Assembly (NCBI GenBank): GCA_003254925.1
Contig: QANZ01007483.1
Location: forward strand, 74,931 to 138,930
DNA from: Chamaecrista fasciculata
Taxonomy: Eukaryota; Streptophyta; Magnoliopsida; Fabales; Fabaceae
Direction: 5' to 3'
DNA: 64,000 bases
The translations under genes were made by a program, and so were the position numbers. Below are positions 49,354 to 63,101 of the stretch, in pieces (position 1 is the first letter of the stretch; every line of letters starts with the position of its first letter). The notes beneath the pieces are model-generated. The model saw only the letters and a program-made list of their open reading frames with translations, made no database searches and had not been told where the DNA came from.

Positions 49354-51489
49354 GATTATTGTTGTTGGAGATGATCAAAGAAAAAAGAAGCAGCCAAAAT
49401 ATATCACTTTTCTCTACTATGTATATATGTAGATGTTAAGGCTTACCCCAAAAATGCGTACTGTGGAGGGAGGGAAAAGGAAATATGGAAAAAGCACAAA
49501 TATAAAAAGTTCTCATGAGTCCTAACATCCTTCTTATGACTATTTTTGATGAGTTATATATAGTATTAATGTATATTAATATACATATAATATATATGAT
49601 GATTCCATAATGTTTCAATTTGCAGCATGGTGATATCTTTATCAATTCAAGTTTAAAGATAATGAACTTAGAGTTATGAATTTTGTTTGATGAGTAATTT
49701 GAGACTATCAATAGAGATGAGATTAGATCGACTATTAAAAGAGAGTAATTTATTTTACGATCAAACAAATAAAGTTGGTTTCTTTCCTTTCAAGTTCGAA
49801 TGCGACGAGTTCAAAAATTATGTGTTATTATCTAATTAAAATCGTTAACAAATGAGATCAAATTTCATCTTGAAAATTTGTTTTAAACCAAATTAAAATA
49901 TTATAAAAATAATATATCACTAATCTAAAATAAATGAAATATAAAAGACTAATTTAAAGTTAACCTATATACAAAGAACCAATTTGAGACTTTGATCATT
50001 TAATATACAGGAATCTTTGTGTTGCATATTGTATGTTTATTAATAAATTTTATTAAAATAAAATTGCCTGTCTTATTAAATGTTGTCAGACCTTTGTTCA
50101 CCGGGTTTGGTGTACCTAACGTTCCCTTGCTCACTGATTGAGTAGTGTTCTCACATGGGAGAACGACGAAAGGGTCTCGCCTAATTAGAAAAAGATGCAA
50201 TTTCATAAACGACATCTTCAATTCTTTATTATCACTTTTTCTTTTGATAAATTTATATTGAAATAAGCCTAGTTATAGACAAATTATAATTTTGGTAAAA
50301 AGAAACAAATTATAAATTATTTATTGCCAGCTGCTTCAAACAAAGACTAATTTTTAAGGTGAAAATATAGAAGCGTGGGCTGTTGTTAAGCACTTGAAAC
50401 ATGATATAAAGTCAACGATTATTCCCATTCTTATTAAAAAAATAAGGAAAAAAAATGAAAAATACAATGCGGCTATGCCACTTTCTCCGCACTCTGTTGT
50501 TCGCGGATGGAGTCCTTGCATAAAAAGTTTTTCTAAAATAAAATAAATAAAAAACTATTAATATATCAGCTCTAAGAAATAAGAACAATAACGGCTTTCG
50601 CCTCTCAATTGCTGCTTGGGTAGTTTGGTGAGGCACACACTACAATACTACTTAGTCATATTATTATTAGTCACATTTGCAATTTAGGATTTTAGTCCAC
50701 ATGTTTTAACATCTGAAAATGACTTGTAAAACTTATTAGGACCACGCTTTATTGATTTTAATCCATAGCATAGTAGCTTCTTGTTTTAATTTAACTTGAC
50801 AAACTACTATTTTAGTGTGGATCTATTTGTTATTTTATTATGAGTAGATCGATTAGGTATTGTTTGGATAAATATTCATCGATAGAGTTCATTAATACCT
50901 AAACTCATTCGTTTATTTCTATCTATTTAGATAATTCGAGCTCATTGGTTTGCCCTTTCTCAAGAAAGACTGATAAGCCAGTATGTCAAATTTCTTTTTT
51001 ACAGCTCTAATTTTACACAAGTCAGTCAGCTCAAATCTTTTATTTTTTAAATATCGCCTTGCTCGGACACAGGCAAGATGTGACACTTTAGACTCACAGC
51101 AGAAACACAAATCCCACCCAAGTAAATTATATAAATATAGTTTATTTATAATTTTAGATTTTTTTTTTGGTATNTATTTATAATTTTAGATTTTTTTTTT
51201 TGGTATTTGATCAATATAAAAAATCTAAAATATTTACACCAAATCTTTAAGGTGAGAAAAATCAACTCAACTTAGAAATCAGCTACTTAACCAAAGCAAA
51301 ACACTAAGAACAAAAGCTTTGGTTAATAGGCAGTAGTAAGAATGCGCGGAGGAACAATAACCAAGAGATGGCAAAGTAATAATGTCAGCTTCGAAATGCT
51401 CTTAATAGATTCTTCAAGGAATTTAACTCAAGCCGAATGCAGCTCTCTCTTGCTTGGTTATAAGCTTAAAAACGCATCACACCAAAGGA
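49354..51489. other. Intergenic between alkenal reductase and DOT2
   Basis: The AER promoter and 5' UTR adjoin 49354. The segment 49840-50000 ends with 'accaatttgagactttg', like one arm of the 32.5-kb foldback element, so it is a truncated relative. A direct repeat with an N in the middle lies at 51141-51207. No gene is seen. Confidence 0.45.
51141..51207. repeat. Short direct repeat around an N
   Basis: TATTTATAATTTTAGATTTT followed by poly-T and GGTAT occurs immediately before the N at 51174 and again immediately after it, differing only in poly-T length. Consistent with an unmerged assembly join. Confidence 0.8.
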
Positions 51490-54400
51490 TCAAGATTTAG
51501 GCTTCTTTGGCGCATTTGAACTCGATGGCTCAGCTTTCCTCTTAATTCCAAGAAAGTGCTCTACCTGACAAGACGAGAACATGCTTTTAACAATAGAAAA
51601 GGGCAAAACTAAAAAACTGAATGCCACAAATCTCAATCGACAGTCTCAAGTACCAGGAAATACATACTACATCCAGAGATGCTGGTAACTCAAGTTACAA
51701 GAATGGATAATTATCTTACCAGTATAAGCACAGAATAAGGTATTTTTTATTTCTACGAAGACATTAGATAGGGGTTGATATAAACAATGAGTATCTTATA
51801 TAAGGAAATGGATCACCTAAATTATAGTGGCTGAAGTATGGCTACATTGTCACTTAATGACCATTGGATGAGTTGATTAAAATTTTATGCATTGACTTTT
51901 CAATAACATCAATGGTGGAGATCTAATAATTCAGCTATTGTACTTTAGTTGACCCACTCCCCTTATATAACAAGTCTTACTAAACCTTCTATAACGTATA
52001 ATCAATGACTGATAACTATGATTTCTTATTAGGACCTCAAAGTTCAATGACTGATATAAACAATGAGTATCTTATATAACAAGTCTTACTAAACCTTCTA
52101 TAACGTATAATCAATGACTGATAACTATGATTTCTTATTAGGACCTCAAAGTTCACGTAACTTTATAAAACGAAAAACAGAATAATATATTAATCAAAAT
52201 TATGCAAGAAACTCAATATGTACTATTCTGTCTCTTTTTTAACGCCCTAAGAAGTGTTGATATTGACACTACAACACAGATTTTTAAATGTTTGAACACA
52301 ATGAAGTTTTGTGTTTGTCATATGTGACATGAGTGTTAAATCCGTATTGGATACTATAAAGTTCTGCTATTGAACTTTGAAGCATCGCTGCTTCATGTTT
52401 CAGGCCTAAAAGGCTATAACAAGAAAGTTCTGAAGCCTAATATGCAGTGAAAAGCCATGTTCATTTGGAAGTTTTTAAGTCTATCATAATCATATCACTT
52501 GCAAACTAACACTAAGGATGGTAACAAATATGATAATACCTTTAGAAAACATGCAACAATTCTAACAAACTTAGTTTTTAAGGAGTACATATGGTAATGC
52601 CACAGACTTGTTGCTGTCACTCTAATCAATAATATGCATGTATTACCTTTCGATCACCAAGCATCGGTGTCAAGCCCCCAGGAAGATCCTTTTCAACGGT
52701 AGCAAACCCACTTTTTGGGTCACTAGTTTGTCTGCAAACAAAAAATGAAGACATACTTAATCAGTTGGTTAAATACAGAAAAGATAAGATAGAAGAGGGG
52801 AAGATACTCTAAGTAAGCTTGGTAAGTTTCTTAATTATTTTGATGATTGAAGTTATCTTTAGAACTAGCAAAATGATTCAATAGCCTACACAGTTATTCA
52901 CTTCTATAGGTTTTCTTAGTAATTTGACTTTGACAGTGATACTTTATCAGACAATTCCAAAACAACTTTCCTGAGATATAATAGACCATAATGTGAACCC
53001 TGACACCAACTAGTGTCTAATATATCAAAGATTTAAAATTCCAAGTTCTCACCCGAAAAAATAAAAATCCAAGTCTTTATTGACATGCTACGCTAAAACA
53101 ATTCTGAAAGGGAAGTAAAAGAAGTTTGTCAAATTTAAGAAGCCCATCTCTCCCTGAAAATCTCACTGTAAGAAATCATCATAAAATGAAGTCTGCTTCC
53201 TTTTCTTTTTCTCCACTTCCCTCTTAAGTGATCTTTTTACTTCTTTGCTTATAGCAAGAACTCAGAAATTATTAACCCACTATGTTAAAAGCATACCCTG
53301 GTTTAACATGACCACTAAGAACAAGATAAGGTGTCTTCAAACGGGCTTGGGATTCCCTCATTCTCTGCACAGAGAGTGATGGTGTATCTGAGCTCTTCAT
53401 CTGCTTCATCTTTAACTCTTCATAGAACTGCTTCTGACGCTTTTCTTGCTTCATTTTGCCAGGCCCTTTACCATGAAATTTATGAGAAATCATCCGAAAA
53501 GCTTCTTTAGGAGTCAACTGGCAACATTAAAGAAAAACATCAATCAAGGATACATGATGTCCCAATACTACTTGCAAACCTTAAATAGTTCAGTATTTTA
53601 ATGTCCCAAGTGTTCTTTCTTTAGGTAAATATAATGCCAATGCAATAATCATAGACCACATAATAAACGTAAAATGTTATATTAATAACTATATTATGAT
53701 CAAAACTATGTTTAGAGCAAGGAATACTAACAATTCTCCCAAATTCATCCGTCCTCTCAATTCGGATCTCTTTTTTGTTGTGTGCATCCTTTGCTTCATC
53801 ATCATCTATGATCCCAACCAGTTTGCTTTTCTTTTTGTCCATGTTTCTGCCACCCCATTCAACAGTTTCTTTGAGTGTTCCTCGATCTTTAAGCAGTTTT
53901 AATGCACCTGACAACCCTTTCCCCACTGCAACCTCATGGATAGTTTCATCAGGAACTACCTCCTTATCCTCTGGATCTGGTTGTTCATCTTCATTAGTTT
54001 CTTTAACTTCAGTCCATCCACCAGCCTCATCATTTTTTACTTCATCAGGAATATTTACCTCTTCATCTTCATGCATGAAGACATCTTCACTTTCTGGTTT
54101 ACGTGCTTCTGAAAAATTGAAAAAAGAGCAAGATAATGAAAAAAAAAATTACAGTGCAAATGGCTTGCCAAAATTATATAAAAGGCAGGAGTCCTAAGAA
54201 TTCAAATTGCACAATAAAGCTTATACAACATTTATATAACCATTCAGACATCAACGAAAATTTGAACAAAAAGAACAGGAAGGAAATGGATGAGATGGAA
54301 AATGAAATGAAAGTGAGCTAAAAGAAACAGAACTATGCCAATAATTCAATAGACTACATTATTAGCTCATCCACATCTTCTAATCACATACAACTTTTAG

Positions 54401-57348
54401 CTGCTAGCTAAATAGCAGATAATGCAAAGTAACATTTAATTCAACTCTAAAATCAGTAGGAGTAACTGTTCAAAAGGTTGAGATAGTATGAACTATATTG
54501 TATTTGAAACGCATAAATAATTAAATGGGAAAATACCTTCATCAATCTGGAGACCCCACACAAATTCTTCCATCTCTGTGAAGGCCAATTTGTTTTCTGA
54601 GTCTCCAACTGCAGGGTTTTGATCATCTACTGTCTCAGTACCAGGAATTTTGGATGCAAGCAAAGCAATAGCCTGGGGGCCAGATGCCGCTTCTTCCTCC
54701 TCCTTTTTAATAGCTACTCTCCTAGCTCTTTCCAATGACTTTTGAAGATCGTCATAATCATCTGCGACAACAGGAGGTTCATCTTCCTCTGTTTTAGCAT
54801 TTACGTCTGCGGAAACAGGAGTTTCATCTTCCTCTGTGTTAACATTTACAGTTTGTCCAAGACGCAGCAATTTGGCTGCTTCATCGGCCTTAGCATAAGC
54901 AGACTGATAAGCATTATTTCTCCTTTCAGCCTCCTGTCTTTCCTGCTCCTCCTTGGCGGCCTGCCTCCTCGCATCATTCCGAGAACCAAGATCACCAACA
55001 CCCAATCCTGCAGAAACAGCTTCAGCTTCAAGGGCATTGAGATCTAGCTTCTCCTTCTTCCGCAAGGATTTTTTCTTTTTTGGCTTCTTAAATTGAAGCA
55101 TTTCTTCATGTGTATAGTAATCTGACGATACCTTTCCAAATGAATTTAGATCTTCAAAGGTGTTCGTGGAGACACCTGTTATTCTTCTTCGAAGCTAGCA
55201 GTAGGGAAAAAAAATCCACCTTAGGCAATGACTAAAGCAAAATCATAAAATATGAAACAATCAAGTGCCTTACTCAACGCTGAGCTACCAACTTCTAAGA
55301 AATAACAGTAAGAAGTGTATACAGGAAGTCACATAAACATAGATATGACACAAATTCTAATCTGATAACAGAAAGCTTATAACCCTCAAAAAATTTATTG
55401 AAGCCTAACCTCTTCAAGTTTCTTCTCTGCTTCATTCGAGAATCTCCCCCTTTCATCCAAAGTTAAACCCTGAATAGAAGAACTCGATTAGTATCATCCA
55501 TACAAACCACCTGATCCAGACATCTGATGCTTTAAAATTTAAGAAAAAAAGAAGAGTAAACATACAAGTAAGTCTCTAAAAGATGAGTTGACAACTCAAT
55601 CTTTAAAAGTTCAATTTACCTAGTTTAGTTCTTAAAGGTCGTGAAGTCATTGAGTCAATACACTTTAGTCATTCCCATACTTGAATACGATTTCTAAAAA
55701 ATGGGCTGGAGCGATTGAAAAGTAATACTCCACGACTTTCAGGAATTAAGGTGTGTAAACTAGACTATCAGTAATTGAGTTGTCATTTTTCAACTCGTGT
55801 ATATTTCAAATACCAACTTGTATGTTTATTAAAAAAAGAAACAGCAGCAAACCTCTTCAGCAGCTGGATCATCATATTGCGGAAGTATTTTTCTTTCTGC
55901 AGTAGGGTCATCATTGAACCTGAAATTTTGGAAAACAGATCTCATAAAATTTTATTCTTCTTTTTGTTTCTATTGTCTGATAATATCACAGGAAATAGTA
56001 ATGGTCATCTTACTTATCATCATATATGCCAGTTTTCTTTTTTGCAGCATTGTAAGCCTCATTCCGCCGTTTTTGTTCACCAATTTCAATATTTTCAAGC
56101 ATATCAATATCTGCCATGTCAGAACAAAAAGCTCTGTTACACAAACGTGTGTCATTGACAGATGTCAAGTTGGAGAAATATACTTATATAAGTGCACAAT
56201 GCATGCTGTACCTTGATTGATATCACCATCAGCAAGTATGGGCTGATCTTTGATAGTCAGAACTACAGTCCCTCCTTCCATTACTTTGTCAAGGCCATGG
56301 AGAACTTTAACCCCTGCTAAATGATCTGTTTTTTTTTTTTGAAAAAAAATACCAATATAAGTACGTTTGACCAATCAGATTATCATCAATCACATGATAT
56401 GTTTCTCACAAATATAAGTAAAAGGCCAGGAATACTGGAAATTTTTAGGATTGTAGTTTGTCATTTGTATGTTGCAATCACTATTGTTATTTTTATTTTT
56501 TAATCCCTAGTTTACTTTTTACCCTCAAAAGCTACAACCTTCAGATGAATAAGAGTTTTAAGTCCAAAGATAGTGTTGAAAGCAATGACACGCTAATAAT
56601 TTGGGGGATGAGGGTGATAATTATAACTGTTATAGACTTATTGTGATGATTGTTCCACTCTGCCTTTTTTTGTTTGTTCTTGAATTACTTTTGTTATGTA
56701 TGTTTAGTAAAAAAAAATATTAAAGTAGGCACTCGTCATTTTTTGGGCCTTGCCACTGTTAGTTAATGACATAATGTTATTGACAAATTGCATTTTCTGG
56801 ATCACAGGGGGCACAAATATACCGGGGGGTTGGGGGGCAGAGATAATGGAATTACCAGCAGTGTGCCTGTGTTTGGTCATATCCTCATCTTCACTATCTT
56901 CTTGAGCAATATTGTCCTGTGAAAATTGATTCATTCCATTGAACAAATATCAATCACGGAATCAACAATTTCACATGTAACAATTTGAAAATTTTGAGAT
57001 TACAAAATAGTGAAAAAGAACTCACCTGCTCCTCAAAAATCTTTGAGAGCTGCAATGCTTTCTCCTTTTCAGAATTCTTTTTCTCCTCAATCTTGCGGCT
57101 TTTATTGACCCAGGATAAGATCTCAGAAGCACCTTCAGATTGTTTGCTTAACCTTGCTTCCTTCATCCTGTACGGTATCCAAAAAGAATATAAACAAAAC
57201 ACAACAAATAAACAAGCATTGTCACAGTAAAGTGGTTTCTATACTTTTAAGTATACAAATCATTTGTTGGAACAATCAAGCCAATATGGAGCATTTTCTT
57301 ATCATACATTTCACAGGTAAGTCTAACCTGAGACACCCTCAAAGCGCC

Positions 57349-57411
<63 letters not shown>

Positions 57412-58900
57412 ACAAAGTACTAAAGAAGAATCTCTCTCTCTCTCTTTCACAAAGTACTAAAGAAGAACATATATAAGCATGAAGTTGGACTAGACACTGA
57501 TCAAGCTCTGTGGTAGCCTAATACATTTTCAGTAATTCAGCCTCTTTCTCTATTTTTCCTTCTTTTGTATAATGATCTTTTTTCCAACAAGGAGAAGGCA
57601 TAAATGTGACTGCATAGAGCATGTAATATTCTCAGGCTTTCTTAAATTATTCCTCTATGTTAAACTGAATCCCTTGTAGATTCTTCTGGTTTAATAGGTA
57701 ACAATGTATTTTTGGGGGGATTGTTACTACTGCAACTGTTTAGGATATAATTTTCACCATTATCTATCATTTGCTGAAAGTTATATGAAAATCATTACTT
57801 TATTTCAATTAAAATATGTAGAGATAGAAATAGAATCTTTCAATTCCCTATCTGACACTACAAAAGCTCCCTCACAAATTTTAGGTAGGATCTCATCTTG
57901 CAGAAAGATAAGAGACCTCAAATTATCATTGCAGAGTCTACAAGTAAAAATAGGAACAAAGGTAAAACAGATATATACATCAAACATATCAACTAGAGAT
58001 AAACACGGAAATAAAATTTACTTACTTCAAAATGCGTTCCTCAAGTTCAGTTATTGATGCACGTTCTGAGGCATCGCCATTTTGCTCACCCTCATCAAGA
58101 TTTGGTGCCTTCCCTTGCTTGCCAACCACCCCATCTCTCTTGCCATGGTAGTCTACTTTGTGATCATCATCATCTTTGCTCCAACCGTTATCCTCCTCAT
58201 GAATCTTTCTGCTTACCTTGTCTCTATCTCTGGACCTATCTTTATCTTGATCTGCCTCCTTGTCCTTCTCTCTAAGTCTATCCTTCCCTTTATCTTTTTC
58301 TCCATCTCTGTAGCTTTCCCTCTCCTTTTCTCGATCTCTATGCTTCTCTCTCTCCTTTTCCTTTGCCTTGTCCCTATCTTTTTCCCTTTCTCTATCCCTA
58401 TCCCTAGTCTTCTCTTTTGCCCTCTCCTTCTCTCGCCCTCTATCACTATCTTTCTCCACGTCCCTTTCTTTCTCACGATCTCTATCCTTACCCCTGTCCT
58501 TCTTATCTTTATCCCTTTCACGGTCTTTGTCCCTGTACTTCTCCCTATCATAGTCTTTCTCCCTCCCCTTACTATCTTTTCCCCTGTCCTTTTCACGTTC
58601 ATCCCTATCTTCTCTTTTCCTTTCCCGACTGACCACTCTATCCTTCTCTGGATCTTTTGACTCCTTTTCTCTTTCTTTTGAAGCATCCTCAGTAGTTCTC
58701 TTTAGCTTTTCTCGGTCTTTAGTTCTATGCTCCTTGTCTTCTCCACGGCTGCTATTCTTCCTGTCCTTACTTCTATGCTTGCTAGACTTGTCTGTCCCAG
58801 CTAGTTCCAAATCATCATATTGCTCCCTCGTGGGAGAATCCTCTTGATCATCCCTACCCTCCCGTGGTTCATACCTTGATTCAGACCATTCAGTGTCCAT
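51490..58900 (-). CDS. DOT2: SART1/Snu66-type tri-snRNP splicing factor DOT2
   Basis: Twelve coding exons on the minus strand: 58026..58900, 57026..57167, 56856..56916, 56212..56325, 56014..56110, 55853..55919, 55410..55469, 54537..55194, 53732..54108, 53297..53517, 52647..52731, 51490..51564; 943 residues. The N-terminal 235 residues are dominated by alternating Lys/Arg and Asp/Glu. The SART-1 family part follows: EEKKNSEKEKALQLSKIFEEQ, LAGVKVLHGLDKVMEGGTVV, the IYDDKFNDD stretch, and the C-terminal LTPKEAFRMISHKFHGKGPG block with EHFLGIKRKAEP at the end. The family is a component of the U4/U6.U5 tri-snRNP; the Arabidopsis member DOT2 is needed for vein patterning and root meristem maintenance. 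It is at the long end of the family, mainly from the charged N-terminus. Introns carry microsatellite and duplicated sequence. Confidence 0.95.
51963..52155. repeat. 109-bp near-tandem duplication in a DOT2 intron
   Basis: The block running from 'ttatataacaagtcttac' to 'ggacctcaaagttca' at about 51963-52046 recurs at 52072-52155, with the phrase 'gatataaacaatgagtatc' between them and again at about 51778. It lies in the last intron of DOT2. Confidence 0.85.
57349..57475. repeat. (CT)n microsatellite with duplicated flank in a DOT2 intron
   Basis: Long CT tracts are followed by 'ttcacaaagtactaaagaag', then a short CT tract and the same flank again. Confidence 0.9.
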
Positions 58901-58947
58901 TTAAAGAACTATAGATAAACAGAAATTCCAAAGTTTAATCAACCCTT

Positions 58948-60259
58948 CTGCAAATAACTAATCAGGAAAAAGATAAGAACCCTGTTCATCATCCCGAACT
59001 ATTATATGAATCCAAACAAGAAAAGATGGATTAGGCTAAAAGTAGTGAATTATGAACTCATTTAGATACAAGCTATGAAGCACAGTCATAAGATGGTGTA
59101 TCCATACCTAATATGTACCGGGTACAGATGCACCATGGGTACTCTAGAATACATATTAGATACATATCCTACTTAAAAACAAAAAATTCCCAACCAAAAT
59201 GAAATACAGAGGTCCCACAATGGCAACAAGTTATTGCTCTCTCCTCTGTCTGGCCTATTCAGTTCTGTCCGGAAATGAAAAGAAATTTTGAGGTTGAGAA
59301 AAATGGGGAGAAAATGGCACAGCAGAGTAATGACAAATACATTCTGATTTTACAAGTCTTGGTTTTTGTTGGGTCAGAACTCAGATATTAAGTAATAAGT
59401 CTTAAGAAATTCACAAAAATGTTTTATTGGGCCTTGTTAAACTAACAGTATGCTACATCATAGAAATTAACAAACATGTTACAAATAAATTATTTACTTA
59501 TTTATCACCAATTGCTTCAAAGACTTGGTGGAAAAAATACCATGGGAGAAGAGTAGGCTGTTGTTAAGACGTTATATATATAAAGCAGTGTTCAAGTAAT
59601 CGGACCGGCGATTGAACCAGCAAGAGTTCAGATCACTGATTGAACTGGTCAAATTAATACATATATGTATATATATATATCAAAATCAAACAATACTTAA
59701 AGAACTAGTCATGCATTACAGAACATTCACACATTCACATGTATTGCAAAACATTCATATTTAAATTGACGTTTCAGAAGAAATACAAATAAATCATCAC
59801 TACTTTTGCCTTTTAAAAAATATCTTTTAACTTGTAGCTTTGACTAAGGCAATCTTGTTTGATCAACGAATTGGATAGTTACGATAGAGACAAACAAGGC
59901 ATGTAATAATAAGCGAAGCGGAGTATGATGTTAATATAAAGAACCGAGCGAGCTACGCCTGCTTAGAGAAACAAGAAATGGATGCTTCTTAAAAACAAGA
60001 AATAAGTTGCAACCTAAAGCTTTATGAGAGCATATCATGTCGGAATTCAACTACATCCCTCCATGACAACATTTTGCTAATCTAACTCTACTCAAACAAC
60101 ACCTTAAGAGAAAGTTACTGAGGCGAAAATTGAATTTAAACTGGTACATAAAAGACAGCTTCAAGTCCAGAAACAATCGAATATTCTCTATCAAAATCTA
60201 TGCTCGTAATCTGTAAATACCAGACAAAAGCACACATATGTGAGATAAACGAAGCTTAC
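58948..60259 (-). other. Probable 5' UTR intron of DOT2
   Basis: Reading on the minus strand, a GC-richer leader ends in a strong donor (CAACG|GTAAGC, donor at 60259-60258). A TTTGCAG acceptor lies at 58949-58948, about 50 bp before the DOT2 start codon. The interval between is AT-rich with no gene-like frames. A second acceptor (CTATAG) even nearer the start is possible. Inferred from splice signals only. Confidence 0.5.
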
Positions 60260-60490
60260 CGTTGGGCAGCACAGAGAACGAGAAGTGCAGAAGCTTCGCA
60301 CCACCGAGACCGAGAGCACGAAGGCGTGGCTCGACGGAGATCGAGAGGCGAAGTGAGAAGAGCAGCACCGTCGTATAGGAAAAATCCCAAACGGCGAATC
60401 TGATTTTCGGCCCTAGAAAGAAAGAAAGAAAGAATCGAAAAACCAAAGGGGAAGCAACAACCTTCTGGGTCGAGTCAAAACCCGACTGCA
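60260..60490 (-). other. Probable 5' UTR first exon of DOT2
   Basis: Moderately GC-rich stretch between an AT-rich flank and the GTAAGC donor. The 97-residue minus frame here (60198-60491) runs through the donor and resembles no protein, so I treat it as leader. Confidence 0.45.
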
Positions 60491-61198
60491 ATCCATTTCA
60501 GATTATCAGCTTGGGAGAAAATTGAAAATATTTTTAACTATCTAAATTTGAGAATAAAAAAATTAATTAAAATCGACTAATAACCATTATATTTATGCAT
60601 TTGTATATATATATATTAATATATATTAATGTCTGTTCAATTTAGTTACTCTTTAATATATTTTGGATGGTTAAAAGATTATAAAAAAGATATTTAAAAT
60701 TTAAATTATTTAATTAAAGCAATTGAATATATATTCAAATGTTAAATAAACTTTATATTATATAAAGTATAAATTTATTTTTAGTTTTCATTAAAAATTT
60801 TAAAATTCTACCTATTGATTGTAACATTCTAAAATTTAAAATAGATATGATATGATATTTATTAATTAAAATTTGATATATACATATAAATATAGTAATT
60901 AATATTAGTGTATATATATATATAATACAAGGTCGGTTTAGAAAAGAATAGGCTTTAGTAGGCTTTAGCATGCTGCCTTTCAACCTGAAATTGGAGGGCA
61001 TTGGGATGTTTTTACTTATTTTTGGCAACTAACACTCATAATAGGCTTTAGTAGTCTATCCTTACGATAGACTTTCTTCTGGATTTCTGTCTTATCGTTT
61101 TTAGCCTTGTGTTTCTTACCTTCTTTGTACCTTATTTTTCGCTTAATCAAAAAAAAAAAAAGCTTGTCAAGATAATTAAAGTTAAAATTAGGGACTAA
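60491..61198. other. AT-rich DOT2 upstream region
   Basis: Very AT-rich to about 60930. The segment 60931-61161 ends 'accttatttttcgcttaatc' plus 13 A, like the 3' end of a LINE or an inserted transcript. No gene is seen. Confidence 0.4.
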
Positions 61199-62461
61199 AA
61201 TAAAATAAATAGGGAAGAGAAGAGAGAGAGAAAGAGAACGTGAGATTAAGACTTAAGAGAATAACATATGAAAATTAAGTAGGTTAAGGATTCATCTTCT
61301 TCTTTTTTTTATAAGTTTATTTATATTTTATCTTATCAGTATTTTGTTTTGATATTTTTATCTCAAATTCAATAATATGAATTATAGAGAAATTATCCTC
61401 GACAAGGGAGGTGATCTCAAGATGTAATGAAGATATGATATAGAGAGGTGATCTCGAGAGAGATGATCCTGGGTTAGTGAGAAAAGCCACCAGATGATCT
61501 CAATCATGGTTTATCCGTTTGGATTCAGCTGGGGGACGTCTTGGTATATACAGAGACGGTGAGTGAAAAAAGCGGGTGAGTGAGGAAAACCACCAACTAT
61601 GAGATGGTACGGTAAGAGAAACTCTGACCATAATGTTAAAGTAAAGTTAATGATGTATTTAATTAATGTTTTTGAGCTTGAGATTACGTTTTATGTATTT
61701 GTTAAAATATTATTTGTGAAACTCATACAATTGGTCATATAAACTGTTTTTAACTTGATTCCTTTTCTATTAAAATTTTTTAATTTTCATTCTTATTTCA
61801 TGATGTATTCAGATCAAGAAGATGATGAANAATAAAATAAATAGGGAAGAGAAGAGAGAGAGAAAGAGAACGTGAGATTAAGACTTAAGAGAATAACATA
61901 TGAAAATTAAGTAGGTTAAGGATTCATCTTCTTCTTTTTTTTATAAGTTTATTTATATTTTATCTTATCAGTATTTTGTTTTGATATTTTTATCTCAAAT
62001 TCAATAATATGAATTATAGAGAAATTATCCTCGACAAGGGAGGTGATCTCAAGATGTAATGAAGATATGATATAGAGAGGTGATCTCGAGAGAGATGATC
62101 CTGGGTTAGTGAGAAAAGCCACCAGATGATCTCAATCATGGTTTATCCGTTTGGATTCAGCTGGGGGACGTCTTGGTATATACAGAGACGGTGAGTGAAA
62201 AAAGCGGGTGAGTGAGGAAAACCACCAACTATGAGATGGTACGGTAAGAGAAACTCTGACCATAATGTTAAAGTAAAGTTAATGATGTATTTAATTAATG
62301 TTTTTGAGCTTGAGATTACGTTTTATGTATTTGTTAAAATATTATTTGTGAAACTCATACAATTGGTCATATAAACTGTTTTTAACTTGATTCCTTTTCT
62401 ATTAAAATTTTTTAATTTTCATTCTTATTTCATGATGTATTCAGATCAAGAAGATGATGAA
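61199..62461. repeat. Exact 631-bp direct duplication separated by one N
   Basis: Bases 61199-61829 and 61831-62461 appear identical by eye at an offset of 632, separated by an N at 61830. The unit contains 'gaggtgatctcgagagagatg' and 'cagctgggggacgtcttgg'; it has no coding capacity and may itself be a repeat fragment. An exact duplication meeting at an N looks like an unmerged overlap between contigs. Confidence 0.9.
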
Positions 62462-63101
62462 TCCTACTTAGAAGTCAGACAACCACGCCTCTAAGATCTG
62501 GTGCTATTATGAGACTTTTGACATTAGAAGTCTAGTTGATAAATATTTAATTTATATAACTGTAATTATTTTGTACAATTCTATGTTAATAACTTTATTT
62601 ATTTGACAATTTATTTAGACATCTTTTATATTTTAACTAATAAATAGAGTTTTATTTCTAAAAATTATAATAATAATTTAATTAAAAAGGGTGTTACACT
62701 GATCTTAGCAGATTGTTAAATTTGAAGATAAGTTTCAAATTAAAATATTAAAAATAATCTAACGGATTAAATAATATGTCGAATAAAACTAGAATTATAT
62801 GAAACATCATTTTTTATTTCTTCTAAAATATAAGAAAAATTTTACTTAATGGCCAAAAAAATTTTTACTTATGACATTTAAATTGATATGTTGTTTATAG
62901 ATATTTAAAATCTAAAAAATATCTAATTAATTAATAACTTGATAAAATATATATTCAAGTTTGGTAAGGACGTAAGGTATCATATATATTATCATCATAT
63001 TAGTTATACAGGTTAAACGAGTGTGAATAATCATATTAATAAATGAATAATGGATCTTGGAAAGCTGACACATTTCCCTCTTCCTTGTATTTGCTTTCTC
63101 T
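62462..63101. other. AT-rich intergenic
   Basis: No gene seen. The first 60 bases continue the sequence of the preceding repeat unit. Confidence 0.45.

Noticed and set aside
58082..58660. Long plus-strand frames (up to 192 residues) rich in Leu, Ser and Phe
   Set aside because: They are the antisense of the Lys/Arg/Asp/Glu repeat in DOT2 exon 1; the minus-strand reading fits a known family and splices in frame.
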